Assembly (NCBI RefSeq): GCF_009725235.1
Contig: NZ_WJFC01000044.1
Coordinates: 12,712 to 76,711 of the forward strand
Direction: 5' to 3'
From: Scytonema sp. UIC 10036
GTDB taxonomy: Bacteria > Cyanobacteriota > Cyanobacteriia > Cyanobacteriales > Nostocaceae
DNA length: 64,000 bases
This document shows positions 1 through 8,008 of this stretch, in pieces. The translations under genes and the position numbers were made by a program. Position 1 is the first letter of the stretch; each line of letters starts with the position of its first letter. Under the pieces are notes generated by a model. It searched no databases and was not told the origin of the DNA. It saw only the letters and a list, made by a program, of their open reading frames with translations.

Positions 1-24
1 GCTATACCTAGGTAGGTGAAGAGA

Positions 25-69
25 AGGGCAGTTGCTGTGGCTCTGTAACTCAGACCAAGGAACTGCCCT
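25..69. other. Stem-loop with 9-bp perfect outer stem
   Basis: Positions 25-33 (AGGGCAGTT) pair perfectly with 61-69 (AACTGCCCT), and the 27-nt interior can pair further (TGG with CCA, TCTG with CAGA). No T-run follows, so it is not a standard intrinsic terminator. It may be the 3' part of a structured RNA whose start lies outside the window. I do not recognise the RNA family. Confidence 0.4.
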
Positions 70-544
70 CGTAAATTGGCGGAATATCAGGAGTTTGGTA
101 AATATCTTTCAGTTTTTAGTCAACTTATCCAAAAAATATGTAAAAATTTTCTGCTGATAGCAACATGACTTTCACTTAATGTGCTATATTGCAATGATGA
201 AGGCTTAGTATCAGATCTAAGTGTTTGATATTGCAGCCAATAAAAGTATGTTATACCATTTTTGATTTTGGATTGAGAAAGCCTTAACAGACTTAACCTC
301 ACCTGATTATCTATAGCATTCTTTTTTGAATTTTTGAAATTGATATTGGTGTGCGATCCCAAGATGCAGATTTGAATAGATTCAGAATAAGACCCCATGC
401 ACAAAATGGCAACCAAAAATTGAAAAACCAGTTACAATTAGTGAGTTGATTTTTCAGCATTTATTATGCTTAAGTAAAGCTGCACGGCAATCAGCGAGTA
501 AATTGGGCTAAATCTACTCGAAGCAAGCTTCCCAAATATAGTTT
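70..544. other. Gap without a convincing gene; holds a dispersed repeat
   Basis: No open frame here shows recognisable protein similarity or a ribosome-binding site. Positions 253-357 hold one of three copies of an approximately 100-bp dispersed repeat; the others are near 22245-22352 and 35718-35810. Shared blocks are GATTTTGGATTG, then AAAGC, then a TATCTGTCGC-like block and TTTTCAATTTGGTGTG. The stretch just before 545 presumably carries the promoter of the Mini-III gene, but no clear -10/-35 can be assigned. Confidence 0.4.
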
Positions 545-1042
545 GTGAGGAAAAGAGTACTTGTGACATCACAGGAAGGAGAGCTACAGGACGAACCCAG
601 TTCAGTTCCCAAAAAGGGTGCTGATTGGTGTCAAATGTTGGGGGAACCCAGAGCGCGATTATTCCCTGAGATTTCACAGACGCAACTGCAACAACTTTCT
701 CCTACTGCCTTAGCCTATTTGGGAGACGCAGTTTACGAACTGTATATAAGAATGTTTTATCTGTTACCACCAAAACGATCGGAAGCGTATCATCGTTTAG
801 TGGTGTCACAGGTCAGGGCAGAAACACAGGCTGAGATATTGCGCTCTCTCTATCCTCATCTGAGGAATTCTGAGTTAGAAATTGTCCGCAAAGGTCGTAA
901 TGCTGCTACAGGGCGTCCCAGGCGGCTCGATCCCGAAACATATCAACAGGCAACTAGTTTAGAAACCTTAATTGGCTATCTCTATCTTAGCGATTTCCAG
1001 CGCTTAGCCGAACTGTTACAAAAACTGCAACTGGAAAAATGA
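545..1042 (+). CDS. mrnC: Mini-ribonuclease III (MrnC family)
   Basis: Probable Mini-III RNase, a dimeric double-strand-specific endonuclease that lacks the dsRNA-binding domain of RNase III and in known cases trims 23S rRNA precursors. The catalytic signature YLGDAVYE is at residues 58-65, with RKGRNAATGRP and a C-terminal ATSLETLIGYLYL helix typical of the family. The GTG at 545 gives 165 aa with a roughly 30-residue N-terminal extension; the in-frame ATG at 635 gives 135 aa, closer to usual Mini-III length, so the start is uncertain. The rRNA methyltransferase gene follows about 100 bp downstream on the same strand, consistent with an rRNA-maturation pair. Family assignment is strong; the exact substrate is inferred. 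Confidence 0.9.
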   Translation: MRKRVLVTSQEGELQDEPSSVPKKGADWCQMLGEPRARLFPEISQTQLQQLSPTALAYLGDAVYELYIRMFYLLPPKRSEAYHRLVVSQVRAETQAEILRSLYPHLRNSELEIVRKGRNAATGRPRRLDPETYQQATSLETLIGYLYLSDFQRLAELLQKLQLEK

Positions 1043-1140
1043 TGAAAAATTAATCTGATGACAGAAAACTAATAGATTTGGTTCGGTCATTAGAGGTAAA
1101 TAAGTATGCCCATCTATAAGTGCTAGCACCTATTCCTACC

Positions 1141-2187
1141 ATGATAAATAAACCAAGACCAATTAAAAATGCCAGTGAAATAAATAGCGGACAACCTTCG
1201 CTGAAGAAGGGAAAGCGTGTCATATCGAGACGCCCTTCCACTAAGCCCGTCGCTAAAGTTATTTCCACGACTACTAAGCCCGTTGCTAAAGTCATTCCCA
1301 ATGAACTTTCCAGACAAAATCGTAATGTTTCTGAGTTCATCGCACCTATTCGAGACCAAGAAGATGTAGATCTTATATATGGTCGTCATTCCGTTTTAAG
1401 TGCTCTGGAAAGCGAGCGGAATCTCAACCGCATTTGGATCACATCTCGCTTGCGCTACGACCACCGCTTTCATTCGCTTATTCTACGAGCAAAAGAAAAT
1501 GGTACTATTATTGACGAAGTAGAACCAAAGCGCTTGGATCAAATCACTTCTTCTGCCAATCATCAAGGAGTGGCAGCACAGATTGCTCCCTACGCGTATC
1601 TCGACTTGAGCGATCTGATTGAACGGGCAAAATCTGTAAACGATCCCGTTATCGTTGCGGCTGATGGAATTGAAGATCCCCACAATTTAGGATCTATCAT
1701 TCGATCTGCAGAAGCACTTGGCGCTCAAGGCTTATTGATCCCGCAACGCAGGGCAGTTGGAGTCACTTCAACAGTGATGAAGGTGGCTGCCGGCGCTTTA
1801 GAAAATTTTCCAGTAGCGAGAGTTGTGAATTTACATCGCGCTTTAGAAGAACTAAAAGCGGCTGGCTTTTGGATTTACGGAACTGCGTCAAATGCAAGCG
1901 AACCCATACACACAGTTAACTTTAGCGGTCCTACAGTGTTAGTCATTGGCTCTGAAGGCGAAGGTCTAAGTATTTTGACACAACGCTACTGCGACTTTTT
2001 AGTGTCAATACCCTTACAAGGTAAAACTCCAAGCCTCAATGCCTCAGTAGCAGCAGGTATGGCACTATATGAAATATACCGCAAACGCTGGGTAAATACA
2101 CTGCATTTAGACAAATTAAAATTCACACCAGGAGATGTGTCCCCAGTCAAGGGCAGACTCAATGGTCGTGGAAGCGCTAACAGCTAA
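1141..2187 (+). CDS. rlmB: 23S rRNA 2'-O-methyltransferase, TrmH/SpoU family (RlmB-like)
   Basis: SAM-dependent ribose methyltransferase of the SPOUT class, most like RlmB, which methylates a guanosine in the 23S rRNA peptidyl-transferase region. The first ~80 residues are basic and low complexity (repeated KPVAKV), followed by the substrate-binding domain beginning [12 protein letters not shown]. The three SpoU motifs are present: [28 protein letters not shown] and the knot-forming [17 protein letters not shown] near the C-terminus. I use the ATG at 1141 (348 aa); an in-frame GTG at 1120 would add seven residues. It sits directly after the Mini-III gene, and both act on rRNA. A long double-stem hairpin follows the stop. 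Close relatives (TrmH) act on tRNA, so substrate is inferred. Confidence 0.93.
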   Translation: MINKPRPIKNASEINSGQPSLKKGKRVISRRPSTKPVAKVISTTTKPVAKVIPNELSRQNRNVSEFIAPIRDQEDVDLIYGRHSVLSALESERNLNRIWITSRLRYDHRFHSLILRAKENGTIIDEVEPKRLDQITSSANHQGVAAQIAPYAYLDLSDLIERAKSVNDPVIVAADGIEDPHNLGSIIRSAEALGAQGLLIPQRRAVGVTSTVMKVAAGALENFPVARVVNLHRALEELKAAGFWIYGTASNASEPIHTVNFSGPTVLVIGSEGEGLSILTQRYCDFLVSIPLQGKTPSLNASVAAGMALYEIYRKRWVNTLHLDKLKFTPGDVSPVKGRLNGRGSANS

Positions 2188-2195
2188 CAATGGAT

Positions 2196-2257
2196 TTGAC
2201 GGTTCAGGTGCTAACTGCTGATAAAAAATATACACAGCAGTTATCATTAACCGTCAA
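2196..2257 (+). terminator. Two-part hairpin after rlmB
   Basis: TTGACGGTT (2196-2204) pairs with AACCGTCAA (2249-2257), and inside it TAACTGCTG (2212-2220) pairs with CAGCAGTTA (2235-2243). Both arms are perfect 9-bp stems. It sits just after the rlmB stop. No strong T-run follows, so termination is inferred from position and stability only. Confidence 0.5.
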
Positions 2258-2390
2258 GGAACGATAATTTTAGGAAAATTTCTTTGAAAAAAGAAGAGTA
2301 AACAGAGTATAAAGAAATGTAAAAAGAACAATTTTCCGTTGTACCCCATTTCATTTAAACCCTGTAACAAATTAAAAATCAGAGACAACC

Positions 2391-2693
2391 ATGAAGACTA
2401 TTTGGCAAAACCTTAAGGAAGTGCTGATTAACGTATTCCAAGGATTCGGCTTGGCTTGGTGGGTCGAAGTTGTGACACAAAACCCCCGTTGCACTTATTA
2501 TTTTGGACCATTTCTGAGTTCCACTGAAGCAAAAACCGCAATCAAAGGTTATGTAGAAGATTTGGAACAAGAAGGTGCTCAGGGAATCGCTATCAATGTT
2601 AAACGTTGTAAACCAGCAGCTTTGACAATAGCTGATGACTTGGGGGAACGGATTGACCGCAAAGTTCAGCCTGTCTTTAGCGGTCAGATGTAA
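2391..2693 (+). CDS. DUF1816 domain protein
   Basis: A 100-residue cyanobacterial protein of the DUF1816 type. Recognisable features are the N-terminal amphipathic stretch, the GLAWWVEVVT segment at about residues 20-29, and the centre with NPRCTYYFGPF followed by a SSTEAKTAIKGY helix, which is how this family usually reads. Function is not established; members are short, soluble and restricted to cyanobacteria and plastid-related lineages. It has its own leader of about 130 bp after the rlmB hairpin, so it is probably monocistronic. A convergent hydrolase gene lies downstream, separated by a heptamer repeat array. Confidence 0.85.
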   Translation: MKTIWQNLKEVLINVFQGFGLAWWVEVVTQNPRCTYYFGPFLSSTEAKTAIKGYVEDLEQEGAQGIAINVKRCKPAALTIADDLGERIDRKVQPVFSGQM

Positions 2694-2806
2694 GAGGCTA
2701 AGAGCTAATGGCTAAGAGCTAATTGCTAATTGCTAATTGCTAAATATTCTTCCATTAGCCATTAGCTATTAGCCATTAGCTCTTAGCCATTAGCTATTAC
2801 CTGTGG
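2694..2806. repeat. Heptamer array in inverted halves (STRR type)
   Basis: Short units of the GCTAATG/GCTAATT type run in one direction (about 2698-2745) and then in the complementary orientation (TTAGCCA units, about 2754-2798), so the whole can fold into a long imperfect hairpin. It lies between convergent genes and overlaps the last codons of the hydrolase on the minus strand. Confidence 0.8.
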
Positions 2807-3625
2807 ATGTTTTTCTAGCCAAAGCTCGATATCGTTTAAAACTTGGTCGGGGATTTCCCAAGGAAACAGGTGTGCCGTATCGGAATAACACTGCCATTGG
2901 GAATTATTGAGGACTTGAAATGTTTCTAAGCTGGAGTTAGCTGTGATGTGACAGTCTTGAGCACCAGCAAGCACTAAGCTTGGACATTTGATTTGCTCCA
3001 AGTCTGTTAGTCGGTTGTAACCACTTCTAATGGCAGTATACAAAGCGCGAGTCGCAGCAGATGAAGTTTGTAAATAAGCAGGTACTGCGTGTTTTGCTAT
3101 GTATCTGTAGGCGGTAGGAGTGTGTTGCCTAATGAGATATTTAAAGAGCGATCGCTTACCAAAAGTCTCAATATTCCACATCCAGTCAGATTTTATACAA
3201 CTTAGCAGTGCAGCAATCCCAGTATAAAGATTTTCTTGCCAAGTGACGGGAGGATGATTGCTTCTCGGCTTGGCAGCTGTTGCTATCAGTATCAACCCCG
3301 TGACTTGTTCGGGTAAGCGTAACGCCAATTCCATTGCCAGAATACCACCTAAAGACCACCCCAGGATCAAACATTTTTGAATTTGATATTGGTCTAGTAG
3401 GTTTTCGAGATCGAGTAAATGGTCCCGCATATCAAAATTTTGATTGTAGCGGCTTCTCCCATAACCGCGTAAGTCAGGAGCAAAAGTTTGAAACCGCTTT
3501 GATAAGCGATCGCTAAACACAGAAAGGCTCGAACCAGAACCGGGATGACCATGCAAACAAAGGATCGGAAACCCCTGTCCTTGAATGTATACGTTAAGGT
3601 TTGCAGCGAGTGAAGGTTTGTACAT
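2783..3625 (-). CDS. Alpha/beta-fold hydrolase
   Basis: A 280-residue single-domain alpha/beta hydrolase. The oxyanion-hole segment LCLHGHPGSGSS is near residues 22-33, the nucleophile elbow GWSLGG near residues 94-99 (Ser is the likely nucleophile), a probable acid is in LAGAQDCHIT, and the catalytic His in DTAHLFPWE. The order Ser-Asp-His is standard. There is no signal peptide, so it is probably cytoplasmic. The substrate cannot be read from sequence; similar proteins include epoxide hydrolase-like and ester hydrolases. The last codons run into a heptamer array, and another array abuts the start, so it is an isolated gene flanked by repeats. Confidence 0.88.
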   Translation of the reverse strand: MYKPSLAANLNVYIQGQGFPILCLHGHPGSGSSLSVFSDRLSKRFQTFAPDLRGYGRSRYNQNFDMRDHLLDLENLLDQYQIQKCLILGWSLGGILAMELALRLPEQVTGLILIATAAKPRSNHPPVTWQENLYTGIAALLSCIKSDWMWNIETFGKRSLFKYLIRQHTPTAYRYIAKHAVPAYLQTSSAATRALYTAIRSGYNRLTDLEQIKCPSLVLAGAQDCHITANSSLETFQVLNNSQWQCYSDTAHLFPWEIPDQVLNDIELWLEKHPQVIANG

Positions 3626-3690
3626 TGCTAATTGCTAATTGCTAATTGCTAATTGCTAATTGTAAGAACTACCATGAGCCATTAACCATT
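3626..3690. repeat. GCTAATT heptamer array
   Basis: Five or more consecutive GCTAATT units follow the hydrolase start on its upstream side, continuing into degenerate CCATTA units. This is typical STRR-like satellite of heterocystous cyanobacteria. Confidence 0.8.
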
Positions 3691-3691
3691 A

Positions 3692-3840
3692 GAGATGATT
3701 TATAAAGTAAACATTAAGAAGACTGTAGGTTGGGTTGAGGAACGAAACCCAACATTTAATCGAATTATTGGGTGTCACTTCGTTTTATCCAACCTACACA
3801 AAACATTTGGCGATTTAAGATTTACTTTATAAATGACCTC
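3692..3840. mobile_element. MITE-like palindromic element, about 150 bp
   Basis: The ends are imperfect inverted repeats: near 3698-3717 and the complement near 3816-3836 share ATTTATAAAGTAAA followed two bases later by TTAA. Between them lies an internal palindrome (GTAGGTTGGGTTGAGGAACG ... pairing with a degenerate copy ending CCAACCTACA). The internal palindrome recurs at 26322-26355, 42051-42172 and 50278-50310, and a right end recurs at about 50322-50350. There is no coding capacity, so it would need a transposase in trans. Confidence 0.65.
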
Positions 3841-3915
3841 TTAGCCATTAGCCATTAGCCATTAACCATTAGCCATTAGCCATGAGCCATTAGCCATGAG
3901 CCATTAGCCATTAGC
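3841..3915. repeat. TTAGCCA heptamer array
   Basis: About ten tandem TTAGCCA/TAGCCAT units immediately after the MITE-like element, running into the stop codon of the first CAP-domain gene on the minus strand. Confidence 0.8.
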
Positions 3916-4612
3916 TCTTAAGCTCTTTAAATCCACCTGCATAAGTAATCACACACATTTGCCTGTAAAAAGAGTGAATTCCGAAGGCAACACCCGCGAC
4001 TTTAAAAGCGGGGTTAAACATATTGATTCTATGGCCTCGATCTGGTACTCCATCATCAATAATTAACTGCATCACAATATCTTGTGCAGTGTGGGAACCG
4101 TAGCTAATATTTTCCCCCGCAGTTAACTGCCATTTTCCATAACGATTGAGGCGAGTAAAGGGATCGCTCTTGTCACTGCCTTTATGACCAATGATACCTA
4201 TTGGTCCTTGGTCTTTGACATGATCTCGTGCAGCTAATGACATCCCTTTGGATGCGCGAAGAGATCCTACGGGACGAACTGATTTGAGAAAGGCTATGGC
4301 TTCATCGACTGCTTTTACCCCTTCCTGTGTTTGTAAATAGACACGACTCGAAAGTCTGACGCGATCGCCTTCAAAACGCTGTCTGTAATTTTCTAACACA
4401 GCAGCATAAGCAGTGGGATTGGTTCTCGCTTTATTCATCTCCACAATCACTTGTTGTTCGAGACGCGAAAGAGTACCGGGACGCGAATCAGAATCCTCTT
4501 GAGGAATTTTAGGTTCCTGTGGTTCGTATTGTTGAGAAAGGAAGTCACAGGATGTAGCAAACAAGGCAATAGGTGTTAGTATCCAGAGGGGCATCCAACG
4601 CATAACAAACAA
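3911..4612 (-). CDS. CAP (SCP/PR-1) domain secreted protein, copy 1
   Basis: A 233-residue protein with an N-terminal hydrophobic export segment followed by a possible lipobox (ATSC near residue 22) and a CAP/SCP-like domain. Domain signatures are [12 protein letters not shown], the GHKGSD histidine region, [10 protein letters not shown], and [16 protein letters not shown] with the conserved His near the C-terminus. Bacterial CAP proteins are extracellular; their activity is mostly unknown. The neighbouring gene at 4683-5396 is a close tandem paralogue in the same orientation, about 70 bp upstream, so the pair arose by duplication. An alternative ATG three codons in would also preserve the export signal. 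Confidence 0.85.
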   Translation of the reverse strand: MFVMRWMPLWILTPIALFATSCDFLSQQYEPQEPKIPQEDSDSRPGTLSRLEQQVIVEMNKARTNPTAYAAVLENYRQRFEGDRVRLSSRVYLQTQEGVKAVDEAIAFLKSVRPVGSLRASKGMSLAARDHVKDQGPIGIIGHKGSDKSDPFTRLNRYGKWQLTAGENISYGSHTAQDIVMQLIIDDGVPDRGHRINMFNPAFKVAGVAFGIHSFYRQMCVITYAGGFKELKS

Positions 4613-4682
4613 AATAATTCGTAATTCTCATGACTAACTTAATAATTACGAATTACGAATTATGAATTACGAATTGCTCTAT
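4613..4682. repeat. AATTACG heptamer array
   Basis: Tandem AATTACG/AATTATG units between the two CAP-domain genes. Confidence 0.7.
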
Positions 4683-5396
4683 TTATTTTTCTTGGTATCC
4701 GCCAGCATAAGTGATTACACACATGGTTCTATATTTGGAGTGTGTTCCATAAGCAACACCAGCCACTCTAAAGTTAGGATTAAAAATGTTTTTTCTATGA
4801 CCGCGATCTGGAACTCCATCGTCAATGATTAGCTGCATAACAATGTCTCTAGCTGTGTTGGGACCATAACTGATATTTTCCCCAGCTGTAGAAACCCAGT
4901 TACCATAACGATTCATTCGAAGAGAGGGATTGCTACCATCAGTACCGTGATGACCTGTATGACCTTTTGGTCCTGAATCTTGAACGTGGTCTCTTGCGCC
5001 TAAAGACATACCCTTAGATATTGTCAGAGGGTTCAAGGGACGAGCATTTCTCAAAAAATCCAGTGCTTCATCAACAGCTGTTACCCCTTCCTGAGTCAGC
5101 AAGAAAACGCGCTCGGAAAGTTTAACTTTTTTACCTTGAAAGCGCTGTCTGTAGCTTTCCATAATCGGAATATAAGCTTGCGGATTGGTACGCACTCTGT
5201 TCATTTCGACGATCACTTGCTGTTCTAATGTTGATAAATAACCGGAACGTACCGCTACAACAGATTTATCTTCTCTAATAACTGTGGAATCCGAGTTTTT
5301 TGGCTTAGCTACTGATGGATCGAGCGTCACGAATGGAAACCCGCAGCTAGCTATCATGGCAATAGGGAAAAACACACTTAAACCGTTGCGACGCAT
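4683..5396 (-). CDS. CAP (SCP/PR-1) domain secreted protein, copy 2
   Basis: A 237-residue tandem paralogue of the downstream gene. The N-terminus [19 protein letters not shown] fits a lipoprotein signal (I-A-S before Cys). The CAP domain shows [44 protein letters not shown] and [14 protein letters not shown]. The HxxxDGSNPxxR motif is complete here but altered in copy 1 ([13 protein letters not shown]), so copy 2 may keep the ancestral active or ligand site. It is probably anchored on the outer side of a membrane. A 250-bp leader upstream shows no recognisable operator. Confidence 0.86.
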   Translation of the reverse strand: MRRNGLSVFFPIAMIASCGFPFVTLDPSVAKPKNSDSTVIREDKSVVAVRSGYLSTLEQQVIVEMNRVRTNPQAYIPIMESYRQRFQGKKVKLSERVFLLTQEGVTAVDEALDFLRNARPLNPLTISKGMSLGARDHVQDSGPKGHTGHHGTDGSNPSLRMNRYGNWVSTAGENISYGPNTARDIVMQLIIDDGVPDRGHRKNIFNPNFRVAGVAYGTHSKYRTMCVITYAGGYQEK

Positions 5397-5647
5397 TAAT
5401 TACCTCACGACTACTGTTCTACGAGTTCATTGGGTTGAATGGATGCACCACGTTTTGCTTAAGTAAAGGAATCAGACTCGGTTAGTAGAGCACTTCAACA
5501 AAACTTGCAACCTGCAACCTTTGTAACCTTTTAAACAACACACCGTAAACCGTAACCCCACATAAAATATACATTATGGGTCAATACAGAATCTTTTGGA
5601 GATTATTTAAGTGTATATATTAACACTAATAATATACGATAATCTAC

Positions 5648-6418
5648 TCAAGTTTTGCGAACGCGAGTTAATAGCTCTTCTATTTCGCCAAGCTGTATGG
5701 CACCGGATAAAACTTCTCCATTCATGATGAAGAAGGGAGTACCGGAAAGCCCTAGCATCTGGGCAAGCTGACTATCTTTTTCAATAGCAGCCGTAGCGAG
5801 AAGGCGATCGCTTTTAAACTTTTCCAAATCTAGATTGAGATTTTTTGCAGTATCTAAGTAGAATTGTTCACCTAGTTGTTTTTGATTGGTAAAGAGTGCG
5901 TCCTGATACTCCCAGAATTTGCCTTGTTGCTGTGCTGCCCAAGCGGCGGTTGCAGCTGGTAAAGCTTGAAGATGAATGTTAGTTAGAGGAAAATGTTTGT
6001 ATACGAGAGTGACTTCATCCTGGTGATTTACCATGAACTGCTTTAAGGTTTTGTATGCTTGAGCACAATAAGGACATTCAAAATCAGAAAATTCAACCAA
6101 CAAAATTTTTAGTTCTTTAGCTCCCATGGTGGGAGATTGTCCGATAACCGATAAAGGATCGGTTTTCATTTGCTGCACAAAGACTTGTTGTGCTTGCTGA
6201 ATTTGAGATCGCTGTTTTTGTTGGTATGCTTGTACTGACTCGACAATCGCTTCTGGATGTTCGCGGATAATTTGTAACACTTGTTGTTCCAATTGTGGAT
6301 TCATGCGGGCTGCTTGCGCCGGAAGTGACCAACTTAAGACCACACAAATAAATCCAACTACTGCGAAGCTACGTAGCCTCACCAGTAATTTTCTGACCAA
6401 ATAAGAGGATGCATACAT
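5648..6418 (-). CDS. DsbA-like thiol:disulfide oxidoreductase, membrane-anchored or secreted
   Basis: A 256-residue protein with a hydrophobic export segment at about residues 15-35 (VGFICVVLSWSLPAQA). A helical spacer follows, then a thioredoxin-fold DsbA/DSBA-like domain. The active-site CPYC lies in SDFECPYCAQAY, and the cis-Pro loop is SGTPFFIMNG. The N-terminal helical part (LEQQVLQIIREHPEAIVES) resembles the dimerisation helix seen in DsbC/ScsC-like proteins, so oxidase versus isomerase activity is open. It acts in the periplasm or thylakoid lumen. It stands alone, with about 400 bp upstream lacking any gene I can support. Confidence 0.88.
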   Translation of the reverse strand: MYASSYLVRKLLVRLRSFAVVGFICVVLSWSLPAQAARMNPQLEQQVLQIIREHPEAIVESVQAYQQKQRSQIQQAQQVFVQQMKTDPLSVIGQSPTMGAKELKILLVEFSDFECPYCAQAYKTLKQFMVNHQDEVTLVYKHFPLTNIHLQALPAATAAWAAQQQGKFWEYQDALFTNQKQLGEQFYLDTAKNLNLDLEKFKSDRLLATAAIEKDSQLAQMLGLSGTPFFIMNGEVLSGAIQLGEIEELLTRVRKT

Positions 6419-6815
6419 ACCAAATATTTTTTGTATGTAGGTTAAACGGTCTTCACATTCTCTTAGTATTGACTGAGAAGGGGCAGAAAATCTAGGTATA
6501 AATATTGAATTATCTTATACTTCTATAGGGAATAGATAACGAAGTCTAGTTTTACACATAAAAACTCTACGGAGAAAAATGGCATCTTTTAAGGTTAAAA
6601 GCTTGATTTTACTAGCACGCAGCCCCTTGAAATAAGTCTATACATGGGGGGAAATTTTCAAGAGGATTTAGTTTTGTAACAAAACGAAAATGGTATTATC
6701 GGGTACTTGACACCCAAAGCCCGTCTCGTAAATTTTTTATGCCAGCCAGCTACGTTAGAAAAATGTCAGTCTTACAATCTTTCCTTCAGCCCTCTGCCTT
6801 ATCTTCATCTCTTTA
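6419..6815. other. Gap without a supported gene
   Basis: Presumed promoter region of the DsbA-like gene on the minus strand, plus the 3' flank of the small Cys protein. An 18-codon frame starting near 6579 is too short to support. No repeat family was recognised here. Confidence 0.3.
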
Positions 6816-7136
6816 TTAAGAATCTTTTTCAAGAATTGACTCATTTGATTGATAATGACGGCAACCTTCACACGGCCCTTCAGGATTTACAGCACAACGG
6901 ATATAACCAGAACGGGCATTATAGCGACAACTAATATCACCAATAAGGTAACCGACGCCTTCCAAGTAGTAGCGATCGCTTGTATCGGATATATGATTTT
7001 GCTGTATCCGTCTTCTTGGAGAAGCCATAGCAACTCGTCTAAACTGCAAGCGTGTTCTAGCCTGAGATTTACGCATTAACCACAGGGAGAACAGGGATGG
7101 TAAGAAACCAATGGCAATCACTAAAAGTGTTTTCAC
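6816..7136 (-). CDS. Small membrane-anchored Cys-rich protein (DUF6464-like)
   Basis: A 106-residue protein with an N-terminal membrane segment (residues ~2-20, LLVIAIGFLPSLFSLWLM), a basic middle, and a C-terminal Cys-rich module: Cys in ISCRYNARSGYIRC, then AVNPEGPCEGCRHY. It matches my memory of the cyanobacterial DUF6464 family. Function is unknown; the four cysteines could bind a metal or an Fe-S cluster. A similar Cys motif in permuted order is found in the 95-residue membrane protein at 22395-22682. It appears monocistronic. Confidence 0.72.
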   Translation of the reverse strand: MKTLLVIAIGFLPSLFSLWLMRKSQARTRLQFRRVAMASPRRRIQQNHISDTSDRYYLEGVGYLIGDISCRYNARSGYIRCAVNPEGPCEGCRHYQSNESILEKDS

Positions 7137-7275
7137 TTCAACACCTTCTTTTTAGATCTGTTAGCTGCCACATCACTTTTTCAAAGGTGGCAATATCTAG
7201 TAGAGATGTAAGACGGAGTTGTCACTCTGCTACTTAACTCAGCATAACTGCTACAACTTCAACTGTGTATATATC

Positions 7276-7851
7276 CTACAATCGCCAATGAGAAGCCCGT
7301 GCATTATCTACCAATAAGCTTTTTTTATAATTTATTCGCCAATACTCAAGTTTATCTATCGTAACTGTCTTGGTTAGAACGTTCACACCGTTACCCCGCC
7401 AAGCCACTTCTGGATCTGTCGTAAAAACACCGCATTCTAATTGTTCTATATTAATATTCCAATACTCGCTAAATCTACTTTTTAAAGTTATAACCTGCTC
7501 AAAAACTTTGTTTCTATGCTTGTTTCTTCTTTTTCTTTCTGTTGCTCCTGTTGCAGCAGTGTCAATAAATTTAGTTTCAATGATAAAGATTTTTTCTGAT
7601 GATGTAAGATAAACAAAATCACATTTGCCCAAATCTGTATAGTCAGCAATTGGCGATTTTTCAAATAACAATAATTCAGAACATAAAGGAAACACCTGTT
7701 GAATGTTTAGAAATAAATATGCCTGTAGTAAAAGTTCTTTATCATATGGAAATCCGACAACACCCTCAAAAAATCTTTTGATATCTTCTTGGGGCTGAGG
7801 TTGAATTTTTTTACAATATAAAACAAATTTGTGAATTTCATTTCCGATCAT
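7276..7851 (-). CDS. Uncharacterised protein with a PD-(D/E)xK-like nuclease motif
   Basis: A 191-residue soluble protein I cannot name. The middle reads GKCDFVYLTSSEKIFIIETKF: an Asp on one strand followed about 13 residues later by hydrophobics-E-T-K, the spacing and hydrophobicity expected of the D...ExK core of restriction-endonuclease-fold nucleases. A basic segment (ERKRRNKHRNK) follows. It stands alone, with no methyltransferase beside it, so a restriction-modification role is not supported. Nuclease activity is inferred from motif only. Confidence 0.6.
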   Translation of the reverse strand: MIGNEIHKFVLYCKKIQPQPQEDIKRFFEGVVGFPYDKELLLQAYLFLNIQQVFPLCSELLLFEKSPIADYTDLGKCDFVYLTSSEKIFIIETKFIDTAATGATERKRRNKHRNKVFEQVITLKSRFSEYWNINIEQLECGVFTTDPEVAWRGNGVNVLTKTVTIDKLEYWRINYKKSLLVDNARASHWRL

Positions 7852-8008
7852 TTAAGCATAGCTCCTTCCTCCTTCCACACAGACTTTCCCTGGCATAAAA
7901 ATATACCATTTTTTTGAGGAAAGTATCATCCGCAGAAGCCATGAAAAAAACTAATAAGCTGCTGTAAAGACTCCGTTAATTTACTGACTTATAATGACCG
8001 ATCGCCTT

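Noticed and set aside
120..416. Minus-strand frame of 98 codons upstream of the Mini-III gene
   Set aside because: Partly translated dispersed repeat, no ribosome-binding site, no protein-like pattern.
2694..2806. CRISPR array suspicion from regularly repeated units
   Set aside because: Units are 7 bp with no spacers; all such arrays in the window are heptamer satellites, and no cas genes are present.
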